Assembly: GCA_963921825.1 (NCBI GenBank)
Contig: OY997594.1
Coordinates: forward strand, 10,421,001-10,485,000
DNA: 64,000 nt
Direction of reading: 5' to 3'
DNA from: Erodium maritimum
Taxonomy: Eukaryota; Streptophyta; Magnoliopsida; Geraniales; Geraniaceae
Both the position numbers and the translations under genes were made by a program. The stretch's first letter is position 1. Every line of letters begins with the position of its first letter. A model generated the notes under the pieces. The model did no database searches and had not been told where the DNA came from. It saw nothing but the letters and a program-made list of their open reading frames with translations. This document shows positions 45,955 through 57,682 of the stretch, piece by piece.

Positions 45955-47642
45955 TGTTAGTCTTAGTGCCCGGAGTTCAATCCTAAATGTCCAAATGTAT
46001 ATATCATCGTTAGCAATAAAATTAAAGCGGCTTTATATTACTTATGTGTTGGAGTAATATATCGATGTGTGCTCTGATCTATGCCCACCATGCGAATAGA
46101 ACCATAGATCGAGATAGATCACACTCGATGGGTCCCTAGTCAACAAAGCTTCACTAGAAGCGACTAGTATGAAAGATGGCTCTTTATGGCTTACGTTCTG
46201 TTAGTCATTGGAATGAGATTCCGGAGTCTGATCATAGATATCATGTGGGACATGATATTGGACGACCCGCCCTGAATATGTGCCATAGATTAAGTCATGA
46301 ACATATTCAGTGTTGTAGCTTGTCATGTATCCTTAGACCAAGGAGTCTTTGTGATCGCTATGTAGTCAACAACTGAGTTTGACCTGAGCCTAACGTTGTC
46401 CGTAACAGGGCTTCCATAACGGCCAGGATTGGCTTGGGGACGGGCTACATGAGTGACACGAAAGACGGCTAAGGGATTTATCCCTCATACTAAGGTATGG
46501 GAAAGATATCGGTTCTCGGCCACTTGATCGAGAGTGACTGGAAGAATAGCATGGCCATGCACATGATACTGGGTATCATATCTTCAGTCATCTCACATAT
46601 CAAGGAACGGTGATTGAGAATAATAAGGATGACGGCTCTATGCCTTATCTCAATCAGGATATCGGAGATAAAAGGATAATGACAGGGACGACGGAAAGGT
46701 TAGAATCGACAGGGTCGATTCGTTATGTAGTGTCAGGCAATACTAAAGTCTCGTTAGTTGCCACTTAAATAGGATCAAGTAAAATGGGATTTTACGTTGA
46801 TCTATTGACATGCATAAACCTAAGGGTCACACCGGAGGATGAAACTCATTGACACATTTATGGAGAATGGCCAAAAGGGAGTTGTCTCGGGACATGACCA
46901 AAACTGGGTTTTGGGTCATGTGCCCGTAAGTGAATAGGACTTCACAGATCGAGACAAGGCTTGGAGTCTTGGGATTGATCGCGTCGGATAATGTTGGACA
47001 TTTCCGGTATGGAAGGCATGGAGGCGATGAGCGAATCACGGGACCTCGTTGGAAATGGCCACGGGCCATGTTCCAAGAGGCCCATGAAAGGCCCATGCAA
47101 CCAAGGCCCATGGAACTAATTAATCAAGTTTTGATTAATTAGTACTAAGTAAGCAAGACAAGGATTAAGGTGTTGGTGATTCACCACCTAACCCAATCTT
47201 GTCTTGCCATACTTTGTCCTATTTACACCTTACTTGACACCATACTTGTCCCATGCCTTTAGTTGGACAAGTATGGGTTTTGTTATGTTTAAGTCATCTT
47301 TTTTCAACATAACAAACACAAGACAAGAATAGGAAACACATTTTCTCTCCCTCTTCCATGGCCATTTCGGGTTTGGCTAGTTTCCTCCTCCATTTTTGTG
47401 TTCTTGAGTCCTCAAAGAGAAGAACTACGTGGCTTTGATTCCCATGTGGATACGTAGGCGTCTTGGAGACTCAAGCCAATCATTCGTTAACCGGTGTTCT
47501 TGTTTTGGTAAGAACTAGTGCTGAATTTTTCTCTTGTTAATCCATTCTTTGTTAGTTGTTTCATGGTTCTAATTGTCTCTTGGTTTTCATTGATTTTCCG
47601 CTGCGAGTTGGTTCATCTCCAACCCTACCAAGAGACCCAACA
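45955..47642 (+). repeat. 3' LTR of the copia element
   Basis: 1,688 bp, identical in length to the 5' LTR and identical by eye except for one base (T at 47130). It ends GAGACCCAACA and is followed by the CTTAT duplication. Confidence 0.93.
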
Positions 47643-48322
47643 CTTATTACTTGACATATGAAATTTATCCCCCTTGGGCGATATTTGTGAAATCAATACC
47701 AACCCCACAAACGGAAAAGCAAAGGTGTTTTGCTAGAAACCAAGAGGCGACAAGGAAAAATATCGAACGAGCATTTGGATTTTTACAGGCTCACTTTCAC
47801 ATCGTCACTCGTCCGAGCCAAATGTGGGATAGGAACTCACTCGTAATGACCATAACCACTTGTATTATCATGCACATCATGATTGTTGAGGAATAACGGA
47901 GGTCGTACCCCATTGATCCGTTTGCAGATATTGGAGTCCCGAACGCAGCGACCCGCACATGACCACCACCATTAGTGAACTTGGATAGTATCATGGGCCA
48001 TAGAACAAGGATCCGAGATTGAGATATTCGTCACTGTCTCCACGCTGACCTCGTCGGTCACATTTGGGCTAAATTTGAAGACCACGACAACAATTAGAGT
48101 AATATAATGTATTTCATATTTTCCATAAATAAAAACAGTGGTTTAATTTGGGGTTGTTTTGAAAATAGTAAAAAGTGCAAAAACAACTAAACAACTAGCT
48201 CTCGTAACTACTAGTTGTTTATCATTGTAGAGATAGTTGTTTGGAGGAGAGATAAACTCAAAATATGCTCCTACAATCCCTCCAAATAACCATATAGACT
48301 AATACTATTAGAGATGCTCTTA

Positions 48323-48608
48323 GGAGAATTCATAGTGAAGCTCCGAAAGAATAACAAGGCAAGAATATTGGGCCTTCAAAAACAGGTCAGGGTGGTATCC
48401 AATGAAAAACGATTGAAATCAAACATTTGTTAAGTGTAAGAGTGTTTGCAGTGTATGAGTCAAGTATTTGGTTTATAGCTTGATTTAGTCGTTATGTCAA
48501 GTTGTTCACATCAAACTGTTACAGTAATACAAAATTTGTTTGATGCAAATCATGCAACAACTTGATTCAAGCGGCATTTGTAATTAAAAAAATAAATTTA
48601 TTTGCGAA
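48323..48608. other. Spacer
   Basis: AT-rich DNA between the Harbinger terminus and the retroposon. Nothing recognised. Confidence 0.4.
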
Positions 48609-48623
48609 ATTACAATCTTCTTT

Positions 48624-49443
48624 TTTTTTTTTTGGCGAAAAGCGGGAGGCAACAATTTTATATATCAATCAAAACGATATACGTACAATCTGATGAAAGC
48701 ACACAAGCAAACGATAAAATTACAGACTCCAAACTAAAAGCCTATAATATAATATTACCGAAACTCCCTACTAGAACTCACATAGGACGCCCTAGAACGT
48801 GCAAACATGTGCACGCCAAAAGTGCAACAAACGTGCACACCAAACCGTGCCACATAACGGACACACCAAACAGTGCAACAAGTGCACACCAAACGTGCAA
48901 CTAGTGCACACAAACCGTGCAACTAGTGCACACAAACCGTGCAACTAGTGCACACCCAATCTGCACCAAGTGCAGTTATTAAAAAACTGTAAAAACGAAA
49001 GAGAAAAAAACCTAGCCGAATCAGAGTTGCCACCGTCTGACAAGGGACCTTGACCCGAGGAATCTAGAAAACGCGAACTCTAGATCCCCGCTAAAGGTAA
49101 CCGTTCAGGCCGGATCTGCAGCGTGACGAGTCGCCGGAGCTGGCCACCATCGCTCAGACCCACCTTGCGAGTCCGTTGGCACCAAAACAGCATCAGTCGG
49201 AGACGGACACAGACCCGGAACACGAAAATATGGCGTCGGCCCGACCTTGAGAGGAGAGGAGGAAAAGGGGGTACAAGGGGGGTGGTGGGGTTTGAAGCCG
49301 GGGGGAAACGGATTAGTGGAACAAGAGGACCTACCGGCGACGTCCATGACCGAAGACCATAACGTCGCCGACAGAAAGCGGAGATCTCAAAAAAAGGCGG
49401 CGGCTAGGGTTGAAGAGAGGGGGGGCGGCTTCCACTCTCTAAT
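48624..49443 (-). mobile_element. Internally deleted LINE-like retroposon with 15-bp TSD
   Basis: ATTACAATCTTCTTT occurs exactly at 48609-48623 and 49444-49458. Directly inside the left copy is a run of T, which is the poly(A) tail on the minus strand. Read on that strand, the insert begins with a purine-poor leader holding CAACCCTAGCCGCCGCC, has a GC-rich frame of 80 codons from 49347 to 49105, and ends in AT-rich DNA and the tail. Target duplication plus tail is the signature of target-primed reverse transcription. At 820 bp it is either an internally deleted LINE or a non-autonomous relative. Confidence 0.75.
48800..48985. repeat. Tandem GTGCAC-containing repeats, 22-bp core
   Basis: The unit CGTGCAACTAGTGCACACAA plus AC begins at 48894, 48916 and 48938, an exact 22-base period. 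Looser versions extend left to about 48800 and right to about 48985. The repeats lie in the 3' part of the retroposon. Each unit contains a GTGCAnCTAGTGCAC near-palindrome. Confidence 0.85.
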
Positions 49444-49458
49444 ATTACAATCTTCTTT

Positions 49459-49987
49459 CTAAAATGGAATGTACACAACGAAATCGAAATCATGAAAAAT
49501 ATTTTATAGCATGCATTTGGTATAGTGGAGCTAATACTAGTCTTTTAGGCAGTCCTATATCCTTTTTGATAAAACCATCATTTATCAGACAATAATAATT
49601 CCAAATTAATATCATCAAACTCCATACTTTTCTTTATTTCTGCAAATTTATCAACACAATAGGAAACAACATGTAAATGTTCATCTTTGCTACGCGGTAT
49701 ATTATCATTTATCAACTAGGTGTGCGAGTTTTATCATCAAACTATGTATAAATTATTAACACACACGTTTATTTAATGCATCAAAAGCTTTATCAAATGG
49801 TTGCAACTATTTTATTACCAACTTACTAACTTGTTAGTTGTAGTTTTAGAATGCAAAAATTCAAAAAACGGTAGGGAAAAAAAGCTCTCTCAAGTTCTGT
49901 GAGAACCCGCACCCCCACCCCCCCAAACCCTAGCCGTCGTCGATGGCCTCTATGGCTTGGGCCATGGAGGATGTCGATGGAGTTCTC
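49459..49987. other. Spacer and possible LINE leader
   Basis: AT-rich until about 49865, then a C-rich leader (ACCCCCACCCCCCC, AAACCCTAGCC) and an ATG frame at 49943 that begins MASMAWAMEDVDG. This resembles the start of a LINE ORF1, cut by the LTR insertion at 49988. No continuation was found beyond the LTR. Confidence 0.35.
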
Positions 49988-52784
49988 TGTGACGCCCCAA
50001 GTTCGGTTTTGACCGGACTCGAGACGTGAACTAAAAAAGTAATAAAATTTAAATAAAAGTAAATTTTAAAAGCTTAAAATAATAATCCGCGATCCATAAA
50101 TTTGAATAAACGAGTCAATAACTCTTGAGTAAACCTTAAAGACAATGAATAAATCAAAACACTGTACGTCTCTAGACATTCTAGCCTAGGACCCTCGTAA
50201 GCTCCCAAGCATCGAGCATCCAGCTAGTACAACCCGCTTAGAACCTGAAAAACAGCAAGGTAAGGGGCGAGCTTTCGCTCAATAGGAAAAGTAGTTAAGG
50301 TTATAAGCAAGCGCTCACCACCACGGGTAACCGTCCAATTAGAGCATACTAGTACAGCACACAACTAATTTCCAACGGAACTCGTAACCACAATCCTCAA
50401 CTCAAGACCGAACCACACTTACAACCACAATCACCCAAACAGCACAAACAACAACCAGCACACCATATAACACGTCATCAAACATAAAGTAAACTGTAAA
50501 AGCATAACACGTACCGTACCGCAGTCCCCTACTCGGTCGGCTGTCCACAGCCCGACACCCTCATATCGTACCGGAACACACAGCGTCGGCCTAGATATCT
50601 TCCCGTCAAACAACCGGGGCTCGATCTCAAATAGTCATACCGAAATCTCCATCGGCCTAGACCTCTTTCCCGGAACTCCTTCGGGCAAAGGATAGGTGAA
50701 ACAACTTTCCCGGAACTCCTTCGGGCAAAGCGCATAATACGTAACTGTCGGCCTAGACGTCCTACACCGGTGTACCCCCTCGATGTAAGCCATCGTACCG
50801 GAACCACTACCCGGGGGACTGCGTATACACGGGACCACACCGTCGGCCTAGGTACTACCCTACACCGGCGTACCCCCTCGGTCATAGGTACCATACCGGA
50901 AACAACTCCCGGACACACATCAAGATAATATTTACAAATGTCATAATTAAGCACGACTTACCAAGCCCAACAATCTTACCACAACCAGTCACGCCGGTCT
51001 ATCACTCACCCGACTATCACACAACCAAGGGTTCAGATCAACACAACCACGGCACACTCGCCCATACATAAAAACAACATGCTCAACGGTTATACTAATC
51101 TTGTCTATTAACCCTAACGACACTGACTCAAACGGCAGGCATCTCGAACAATAACAGGCAATTCCAAAACAACACACAACCTACGGCACGACAAGGCCGA
51201 TCTACCAGCACGGCAATTCTCAAGTAGAAACGTAAATGTTCGCAGTTCAATCGGCTACGCTAGTTGTTCTCATCCTACATGTTACTACGACTCGTCCGGT
51301 TATTATCTGATATAAACGTCTTTCCAATTTTATTAATTCTTGGCATGCATACAAGTAACTTTCCGCAATTAAACCGGTATCCGCTACTTCCCTACCTCCA
51401 GACGAACCGACAGCTACGTCTCCTAGCTGTTGACGTACTGGCTCGCTACCTCCGGTCTTCTCTTCGATTGAAGCCGAACTCTAATTTAACACGGAAAGGC
51501 ACATATTAAAAGCGGTTTAAACGTTAAATTAACGGTTACGACGGTTCTAATTAAGTTCAGTTTGAAATTAACAGTTGTCTATTAACTCGAGCGGGCTAAA
51601 GGCGGAAAAAAGATGAATCGGGTTCGAGTACCCGAGCACAGAACCGGTGCACGGTTCCCGAGGTGCGAGTTTCGTGGCACGATTCCCGAGGTACCCGATT
51701 TAGCGTCCCACTTTCATCCCGTTTTCTAAGTTTGATTTGAACGTTCGGTTACTCAAAGATCCAGAATGATTCAACTGTCCCAAAAACCCCTTTTATTTTC
51801 AAAACTGGTTTTATTTTAAAACTCATTTTAAACCCTTTTCCTCATTTATTCAAATCAGAGTTTGTTTTTCAAACATTTTCCCTTTTACAGATCAAACTCC
51901 TTAATTTCTTTGTTCTTCTTTACTTTTCTTGCTCTCGAACTGACCAGAAACCAGATCTAACACAAGATTGATTCGCAGTTCAGACTCAACACGACGGAAA
52001 GAACAAAAGGGAAGGGTGTGGTTCAGAATCCGGCCGACCGTCGGCGGTGACTAAACCCGCTGAGGTCTCACGGCGAAGCTCACTGTGGGGAAGACGACGG
52101 TGGGGGCGGCGTTGGTGCGTTGGGTCAGGAGCGGCGCGTGGAAGGGACGACGGCTCGGGCTTGGTTTCGGGCGGCGCTGGAGGGAGGGAGCTCGGAGATG
52201 TTGCGCGGCGACGGTGGTCGGAGACGTGGGTGAGAGGGCGGCCGAGAACTCGGTACGAAGAAGGAGAGGGCGGCCGAGAAGAGGGAGGTCGGCGAGGGAG
52301 GGGGGCGGTCTAGCGGGCGGCGTTGGGTGGAGAGAGATATGGAGGGATAAGGGTGGCCGGCGATGGCGGCCGGAACAGAGAACCAGAGAGGGGACGAGAT
52401 CGGGAGAGAGAAGAGGGAGGCGAGAGGTCGAGGGTCTGCGAAGAAGAGATCGAAATAGGGTTTCCAACCCTGACTTTTCCCTTAAATACCACCGCCTGGA
52501 AATGGGCTTCAGGCGGTTTGGGCCTTTGGTTGACGACGGGCCTCACGGCCCAAAGCTGAAAGAAGAGAGCTCGGATCAGGCCGGGTCTGGCCTTCTCTGC
52601 TCGGGCCGGGTCTGGCCCGCCCGGTCCAGCTTCTTCCTTTTTTTTCTTTTTTTTTATAATTTCTAATTCAAAATCCATTTTCCTTTTTGAACGAAAAAGA
52701 GACTATACCCAAAAATCACCCCCGACGTTCTGATCTAACACTTTTAAATAATTAAAAACTTTTTAAACCGAGGCGGTCTTCACA
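49988..52784 (-). mobile_element. Diverged solo LTR of the Ty3/gypsy family
   Basis: It starts TGTGACGCCCCAAGTTCGG followed by TTTTGACCGGACTCGAGACG, matching the end of the 29070-31643 copy on the opposite strand. The other end, AAACCGAGGCGGTCTTCACA, matches the family's AACCGGGGGCGGTTCTTACA. Flanks are TTCTC and CTCTC, a 4-of-5 match. Shared internal marks include TTTCGCTCAATAGGAAAAG, the CCTACACCGG hairpins and TTTCCAATTTTATTAATTC. Positions 52040-52460 are very GC-rich; open frames there are a by-product. Confidence 0.7.
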
Positions 52785-54255
52785 CTCTCTCTTCCTTTTT
52801 TTTCTGTACTGGCCCCTCTCTCAGCAGTCGTCTTCGCCTACACAATAACTGCAACTTTCCCCCGTCCGAGCACAACCGCCACCGTCCTTGTCGTGTCCCT
52901 CTATCGTTGCCGGATCTACGCTTCAATCGGGTGAGCCGCAAGTGGTTAATCTCCTCATCGTCATCGATCGAGGTAACATAGAGTCGAAAAGACTATATTG
53001 AACCCTCAGGTTTATTCACGAGCCGACCTCCACAGTTTATCCACTTGGAGAAGGTTTTGGAGCGATACAGTCTGTGGAGTTGGGATTCGAGAACTACACA
53101 TCATGACTCGGGACCGACGTTGCTTGGCCGTCCCGGGACGAGAAAGGAAACTGATCTTTTTTCATGTTTTAGGTTGGATTCAGTTTTAGTTTTAATTTTG
53201 AATTGCGAGGATTGTTATAGTTGGATTTTATGTTGTTGTTTTGTTTTCAATTTTAGGTTCAATAAGTTGGAACGTCTGGTAAGAGGTTGTCCTCAGCTTG
53301 CATCTACGAGAAAAAGTAGTATTTTCTACGGGACCATGAGAGCTAGGTCGCCTACGGGAGGATCGTACCGTTCGATTGGTATAATGCTCATCTCTGATTT
53401 CCCGTTTTAAAAAAATAATGCAAAAATTCATATTTCATTAAATAGAATTAATAACGGAAAATGAAAAATGGCACTACTAGTTTCCCAAAGTTATAGATGG
53501 AGTTTTTAGGTTATCTGGTGGAATTAGTATACTGCTGCCGCCGCCTAGTTTGGCAAAGAGCTCTCTTTCACCTCCCTCATCGTCTATCTCTCCTTTCAAC
53601 TATTCTCCTACTCGCATGCCCTCCTTAGGACTATCCCGTGGCGGGTACGCAACTATCGTGCAACATGGTGCATACATGCCTTTCGGACATTCATGGGAAA
53701 CTGGGGTGCTTTCCTTCGCCGAGGATAAAGACAATGACGACGAGGTTACTATGGTGTCATGGGAGCGGCCCCGACCATGGATGACCTACGGTACCAGTAT
53801 ACGCTTTTCTGTCTCCTCCTCTCCACGAAACTCTTCAACCCGAAGACGTTGTGTGGGCTCATGGAGACGATGCAGACGGTCCATCCACCGAACCAAAAGG
53901 CTTATGAGGTCCGCAAAACATCCTCACCATGGGATATGATCTACTGGATATGGTTTTGGGTGGGTGGCTGACAGCCTACCTCACACTAGTTTGGGTCAGG
54001 ACCCCCTTGTTCACCCAATAAGGTATTTAGGTTCTTGTATCTCTTTATATGAGTGTTGCCATTTTATCGTTATTATTTATGTTGTCTATTAGGTATTGGT
54101 TTTGTGGCTTAGGCTGGTACATTTGTCTACAGTGGGAGTCGCAGATTACAATCTCGACCTTAGCGGTTTGTCCCCAAAGTTACGTCATCAACTATCTTTA
54201 TTAAACGAAGTTATCAATAAAAAGTGAACGAAATCAATATTTATTTGATATATTT
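52785..54255. other. Spacer, no gene recognised
   Basis: Mixed-composition DNA with short open frames on the plus strand near 53045-53410 and 53550-53970. None shows a known domain. Transposon debris is likely but no borders could be fixed. Confidence 0.35.
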
Positions 54256-54264
54256 TTATTTTAA

Positions 54265-55365
54265 GGGATAATTCCATTTTAGTACCCTAAAACTTTCGGA
54301 TTTCGTTTTTAGTACCCTAAATGTTTTTTGTGCCACTTTAGTACCCTAAATCTTTGATAATTCCATTTTAGTACCCGCCATTAACTTTTCATCTATTTTT
54401 AACAGAAAATCGCATGTGCATGGCACGTGACTTCAACTTTTTTAAAAAAAAATTCCAAAAATACCCTTATCACATTTAAACCCTACATCTATCATCTCTA
54501 CCCTAAATGTCTTCTTCCCTACAACCAACCAAACCCTTTCCTCTCATCTTCTTCCTCACAGCAGCACATCCACTCCTCGCCACCACCTTTCCCACTATCG
54601 AGAACACCACCGAAAAAGAGCTCAGACATGGAGAGGAAGAGCTCGCCCCGCCGACGCTTCCTCCTTGCCTCTCAACCGTGCCCTTTTCCCCTTGGGTGAT
54701 GGAGGTTCTGGGTTGAAACCCATTACGCTCCGGCAACTGAGGAAGCACAACCGTTGGAGGCTCTTTACCCCTAAATTTTAATGGTTGTATCGTCAATCGG
54801 TTCTTCAACCCAGTTGTCGCGATTCAGCGTTCTTTTCCACACTGATCGATCTTCGTCTTCCTCTTCCTCCTCCTCTTCTGCTTCTCGTATTAATCTTTGG
54901 TGTTTCAGTCAATCCTGTAACCTTTTCTTCTAACAATATTCACTGCCACAGCCTTCCTACCCGTCATCCATGGGGAAGCATATGCCTTCGTTCCTTAATT
55001 TCTACAATCCGATTCGATTTGGGTTGATTTTTCTTTTGCTGTTTAGGGTTTTCAATTGAGGTGATTTTGATCTGGTTTGGTGTTTATTTCAGGTAATATG
55101 AATTAAATAAATAGTTTCTGGAAAAAAAGATTTAATAAATGGTATTTTGGACAATGGAAATTTTTTGAAAATTTGATATAACATGAGGGGTATTTTGGAC
55201 ATTTCATGTTCATTGGATGGAAAGTTAACAGCATTGGATGGAAAATCAGACGTTTGGTACTAGAGTGAAATTATCAAAGATTTAGGGTACTGAAGTGGCA
55301 TAAAAATCATTTAGGGTACTAAAACGAAATCCGAAAATTTTAGGGTACTAAAATGAAATTATCCC
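54265..55365. mobile_element. Mutator-like element with 9-bp TSD and long terminal inverted repeats
   Basis: A 1,101-bp element flanked by TTATTTTAA at 54256-54264 and 55366-55374. It starts GGGATAATTCCATTTTAGTA and ends with the inverse. The terminal repeats are about 125 bases, built from three to four TTTTAGTACCCTAAA-type units in each arm. A perfect 9-bp duplication is the mark of Mutator-like elements. No transposase is present. The interior (about 54480-55020) is less AT-rich than the arms, with CT-rich and serine-coding stretches, and could be captured host DNA. Confidence 0.85.
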
Positions 55366-55374
55366 TTATTTTAA

Positions 55375-56883
55375 CTATGTTTGAATTAAAACTCCATTTA
55401 AAAACATCTTATATTCTTATTTTGTTATGACTTTTTGATCATCAAACTTTTAGTAACACCATTTGGTCATAAGGTTTTAATTATGCTCCTATGCTTACCT
55501 AACAAATTGAAATGACTAATTATCCTAATAATAAATCATAGTCGGCGAAAAGCTGAAGAGTGTAGTATAAAGTCGGACTCATCACAATCCTCTTAACATT
55601 CTTCCTTATTTTCATCATGCTTCTGATAATCTATCACACCCATAATGCTTCTGAAATTAAAATCTATATATAATAAAAGATCCTCAACAACTACTATATA
55701 TAATATATGTATGAACTTAGAATGCAACTTGGTGCACCACTTGCACTTCCACAGGAAAAGATGCTCTTACTATATATGTATTTTGGATGGAAAAATTGAA
55801 TGAAGTGGGCAGCAGCTGAACCTAAAAGAACGAAGGGATCTCCTTGTCCTTGCCGTTCCTTTCACTTCCGCTCCAACTTATAGATAACGCAAACATACAA
55901 CACCACCAATTTTGAAGGTCCTTACACCACCGACGCTTAGATTTGACCAACCATTGTTGTTAGCCCGACTCAATACGTAAAAACAAACTATTTACCCTTG
56001 TTATCAATCAGTTGACTCAACTTATGATCTTGTTAAAATTAAGGGTAATTTTCACCTCAATCTTACTATTTTTAGGGTAGAAAAAAAAATACATATTAGA
56101 GAATGAAAGTGAAAAAAAAATGTATTCTAGGATAGTTAGTTGCCACAAAAAAAAGTTAAGGTATAAAAGTGAAAAAAAATGCATTCTAAGGTATTGAGCT
56201 GCCACTAAAAATAATTAAGATATTGAAGTGAAAATAATTAATAGTTAGAGTATTGAGATAAAAATAACAGTAAAATTAATACAGAGTTGATATTCATTTC
56301 TATTGGATTAGTTTTCCTAATGGCATCCACTTATAGTTGGACAAAAGAGCAAATAGCTTCATTATGTTTTGCATTGACCACCGTAACCTTTTCTACCAAA
56401 CACCTATTTTGGGCTACTCTTTCAACCTTTAATAGTCATTAAAAAAACAAACAAAAAAGTCGACTTGATTAAGTACCAAGATCTTGTGACTTTTACATTT
56501 TAATGCAAACTTCATAACATTTTCCATCGGAGACTTACAATTGAACTAAAGATTTACACAAGAGAGTATAAGCACACCGGTATTATTATTATCCAAAACT
56601 TAAATGGTGTTCAACCAACAAAAAATTGGACAAGGGTCAACTTGTGCAACTTGAATGTATAATTTGCTTTTATTCAACTAACTCAGCAATTTCAACAGTC
56701 TAATACTAATAAGATAGCAGATGGAGACAAGTAGTATGTCAAGTTCAAAGATTTCCACCCATTCAGCTCAAGTCAAATACATTGATCCTATACACCCCTC
56801 TCTCTTTGTCTCTCTTCCCTTAGCTATATCAATCATCTTCTTCTTCACCATCTCAATCTTCCACAGTTTGAAGAATCTCCCAA
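55375..56883. other. Spacer and upstream region of the LRK10L locus
   Basis: No gene. Around 56100-56235 a unit of about 66 bases (GTGAAAAAAAATGCATTCTA core) is repeated two to three times. Close to the gene, an ATG at 56721 opens a 95-codon frame that overlaps the real start out of frame, so it would act as an upstream ORF if transcription begins before it. Confidence 0.45.
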
Positions 56884-57682
56884 ATGAATCAGAGCTCATG
56901 GACCCACCTTGGCTCTTCCTTGACCTTAGCCATCTGCCTCCTCACCCTCTTCCTCCTGCCCAGAAAAGCCTCCTCTGCTGTCGACCCACAATTCACAGCC
57001 TGCAGTAGCGCCCCCCAATTCTGTGGGAATGGTACAGATGGCCAAATTCTTATAAAGTACCCATTCTACATCAAGGACCGGTCATCACCCTTCTGTGGCT
57101 ATCCAGGTTTCGAGGTCACCTGCAATGGAAATCCCCAACCACTCCTAAAAGTTTCCGGGGACGATGACTACGTCATTCACCAAATCAACTACGATGATCA
57201 TACCCTTCGGGTCTCTAACATAGCCTTTTCTGCTTCCAACAGTACCCTCTGTTCTTCTCCGATTCATAACCTCACTCTTCCTAATGACCGATTTGACTAC
57301 GGTGCTCACACCACCAACGCTACTGTGCTATTCAATTGCAGCTCCTCTCAGAGTCTATCACGGTACCAGATCGGTACTTGTAGTTTTCGTGATGATAGCG
57401 AGAGGGGTTTGGTCCTGGCAATGGCCGGGAACGATTCGAAATGGGTTGCTAACGCTTCCAAGGAATGTGGAGGTCGGGTGTTGGCTCCGGTGGATCTCGG
57501 CGGCGGCGAGGAGGTTGGGGAGGCGATGCTGACGAGATTGCGAAGTGGGTTTGTGTTGAATTGGACGGCCAGCAATTGCAGCGTGTGCGAAACGAGTGGT
57601 GGCAAGTGCGGGTTCGACGCTGCTTCCTATCATTTCCAGTGTTTTTGTCCTGATCGACCGCATGCCAAGCACTGTGTTCCCG
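56884..57682 (+). CDS. LRK10L locus, ectodomain exon A (GUB_WAK_bind and WAK_assoc)
   Basis: From ATG 56884, 266 codons plus one base, ending at a GTGAGT donor in phase 1. The first 32 residues are a signal peptide (LTLAICLLTLFLLP core). The GUB_WAK-type region has FCGNGTDGQILIKYPFYI and FCGYPGFEVTCNGNPQPLL. The WAK_assoc-type end has NCSVCETSGGKCGFD and FQCFCPDRPHAKHC. Many N-glycosylation sites are present. Such ectodomains face the cell wall. Spliced to 62110-62139 and 62540-63846 it gives a 711-residue receptor kinase. If the intron is kept, the frame ends after 22 more residues at 57750, giving a secreted ectodomain alone. No kinase follows before exon B, so it must either share the downstream kinase or be an isolated receptor-like fragment. 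Confidence 0.82.

Larger units (their letters stand above)
39181..47642 (+). mobile_element. Ty1/copia LTR retrotransposon, complete ends, TSD CTTAT
   Basis: An 8,462-bp element with two 1,688-bp LTRs, a primer binding site, a polypurine tract and the order gag, protease, integrase, reverse transcriptase, RNase H, which is the copia order. CTTAT flanks it at 39176-39180 and 47643-47647. The coding region has stops, frameshifts and lost catalytic residues, so it cannot move by itself. The LTRs differ by one base as far as I can see. Confidence 0.93.
38307..47896 (+). pseudogene. PIF/Harbinger transposase pseudogene, split by copia insertion
   Basis: The frame starts at ATG 38307 (MGHYPILAELQQM). 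A TAG at 38475-38477 stops it, and the same frame continues with MIERNRDEGHDRLIVDYFAP, VYSDQQFRHCFWMSRELFL and FRQLPDAA. After 38693 it is frameshifted several times, but EYLRMAET-like, LGVIKIF and LEVAASQDLWIW segments are still visible. It is interrupted at 39181. Past the insertion it resumes as TYEIYPPWAIFVKSIPTPQ, RKNIERAFGFLQAHFHIV and the CIIMH motif, ending at 47896. Joining across one CTTAT copy restores an unbroken frame at that point (NGREYPTPYYLTYE), so the insertion hit coding sequence. Confidence 0.8.
37981..48319 (+). mobile_element. PIF/Harbinger element containing a Ty1/copia insertion
   Basis: The left end begins GAGCATTCGTCATGG after CTA and the right end finishes GAGATGCTC before TTA (48320-48322), so termini are GAGCAT-type and the 3-bp duplication has one mismatch. 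Subtracting the 8,462-bp copia element and its 5-bp duplication leaves about 1.87 kb, enough for a transposase gene but short for a complete two-gene Harbinger. Confidence 0.7.

Noticed and set aside
52047..52678. Long GC-rich open frames on both strands (up to 193 codons)
   Set aside because: They lie inside a solo LTR in very GC-rich DNA, overlap in all phases and are Arg/Gly-rich without a domain.
53550..53971. 129- and 70-codon plus-strand frames
   Set aside because: No recognisable domain; composition is like surrounding debris.
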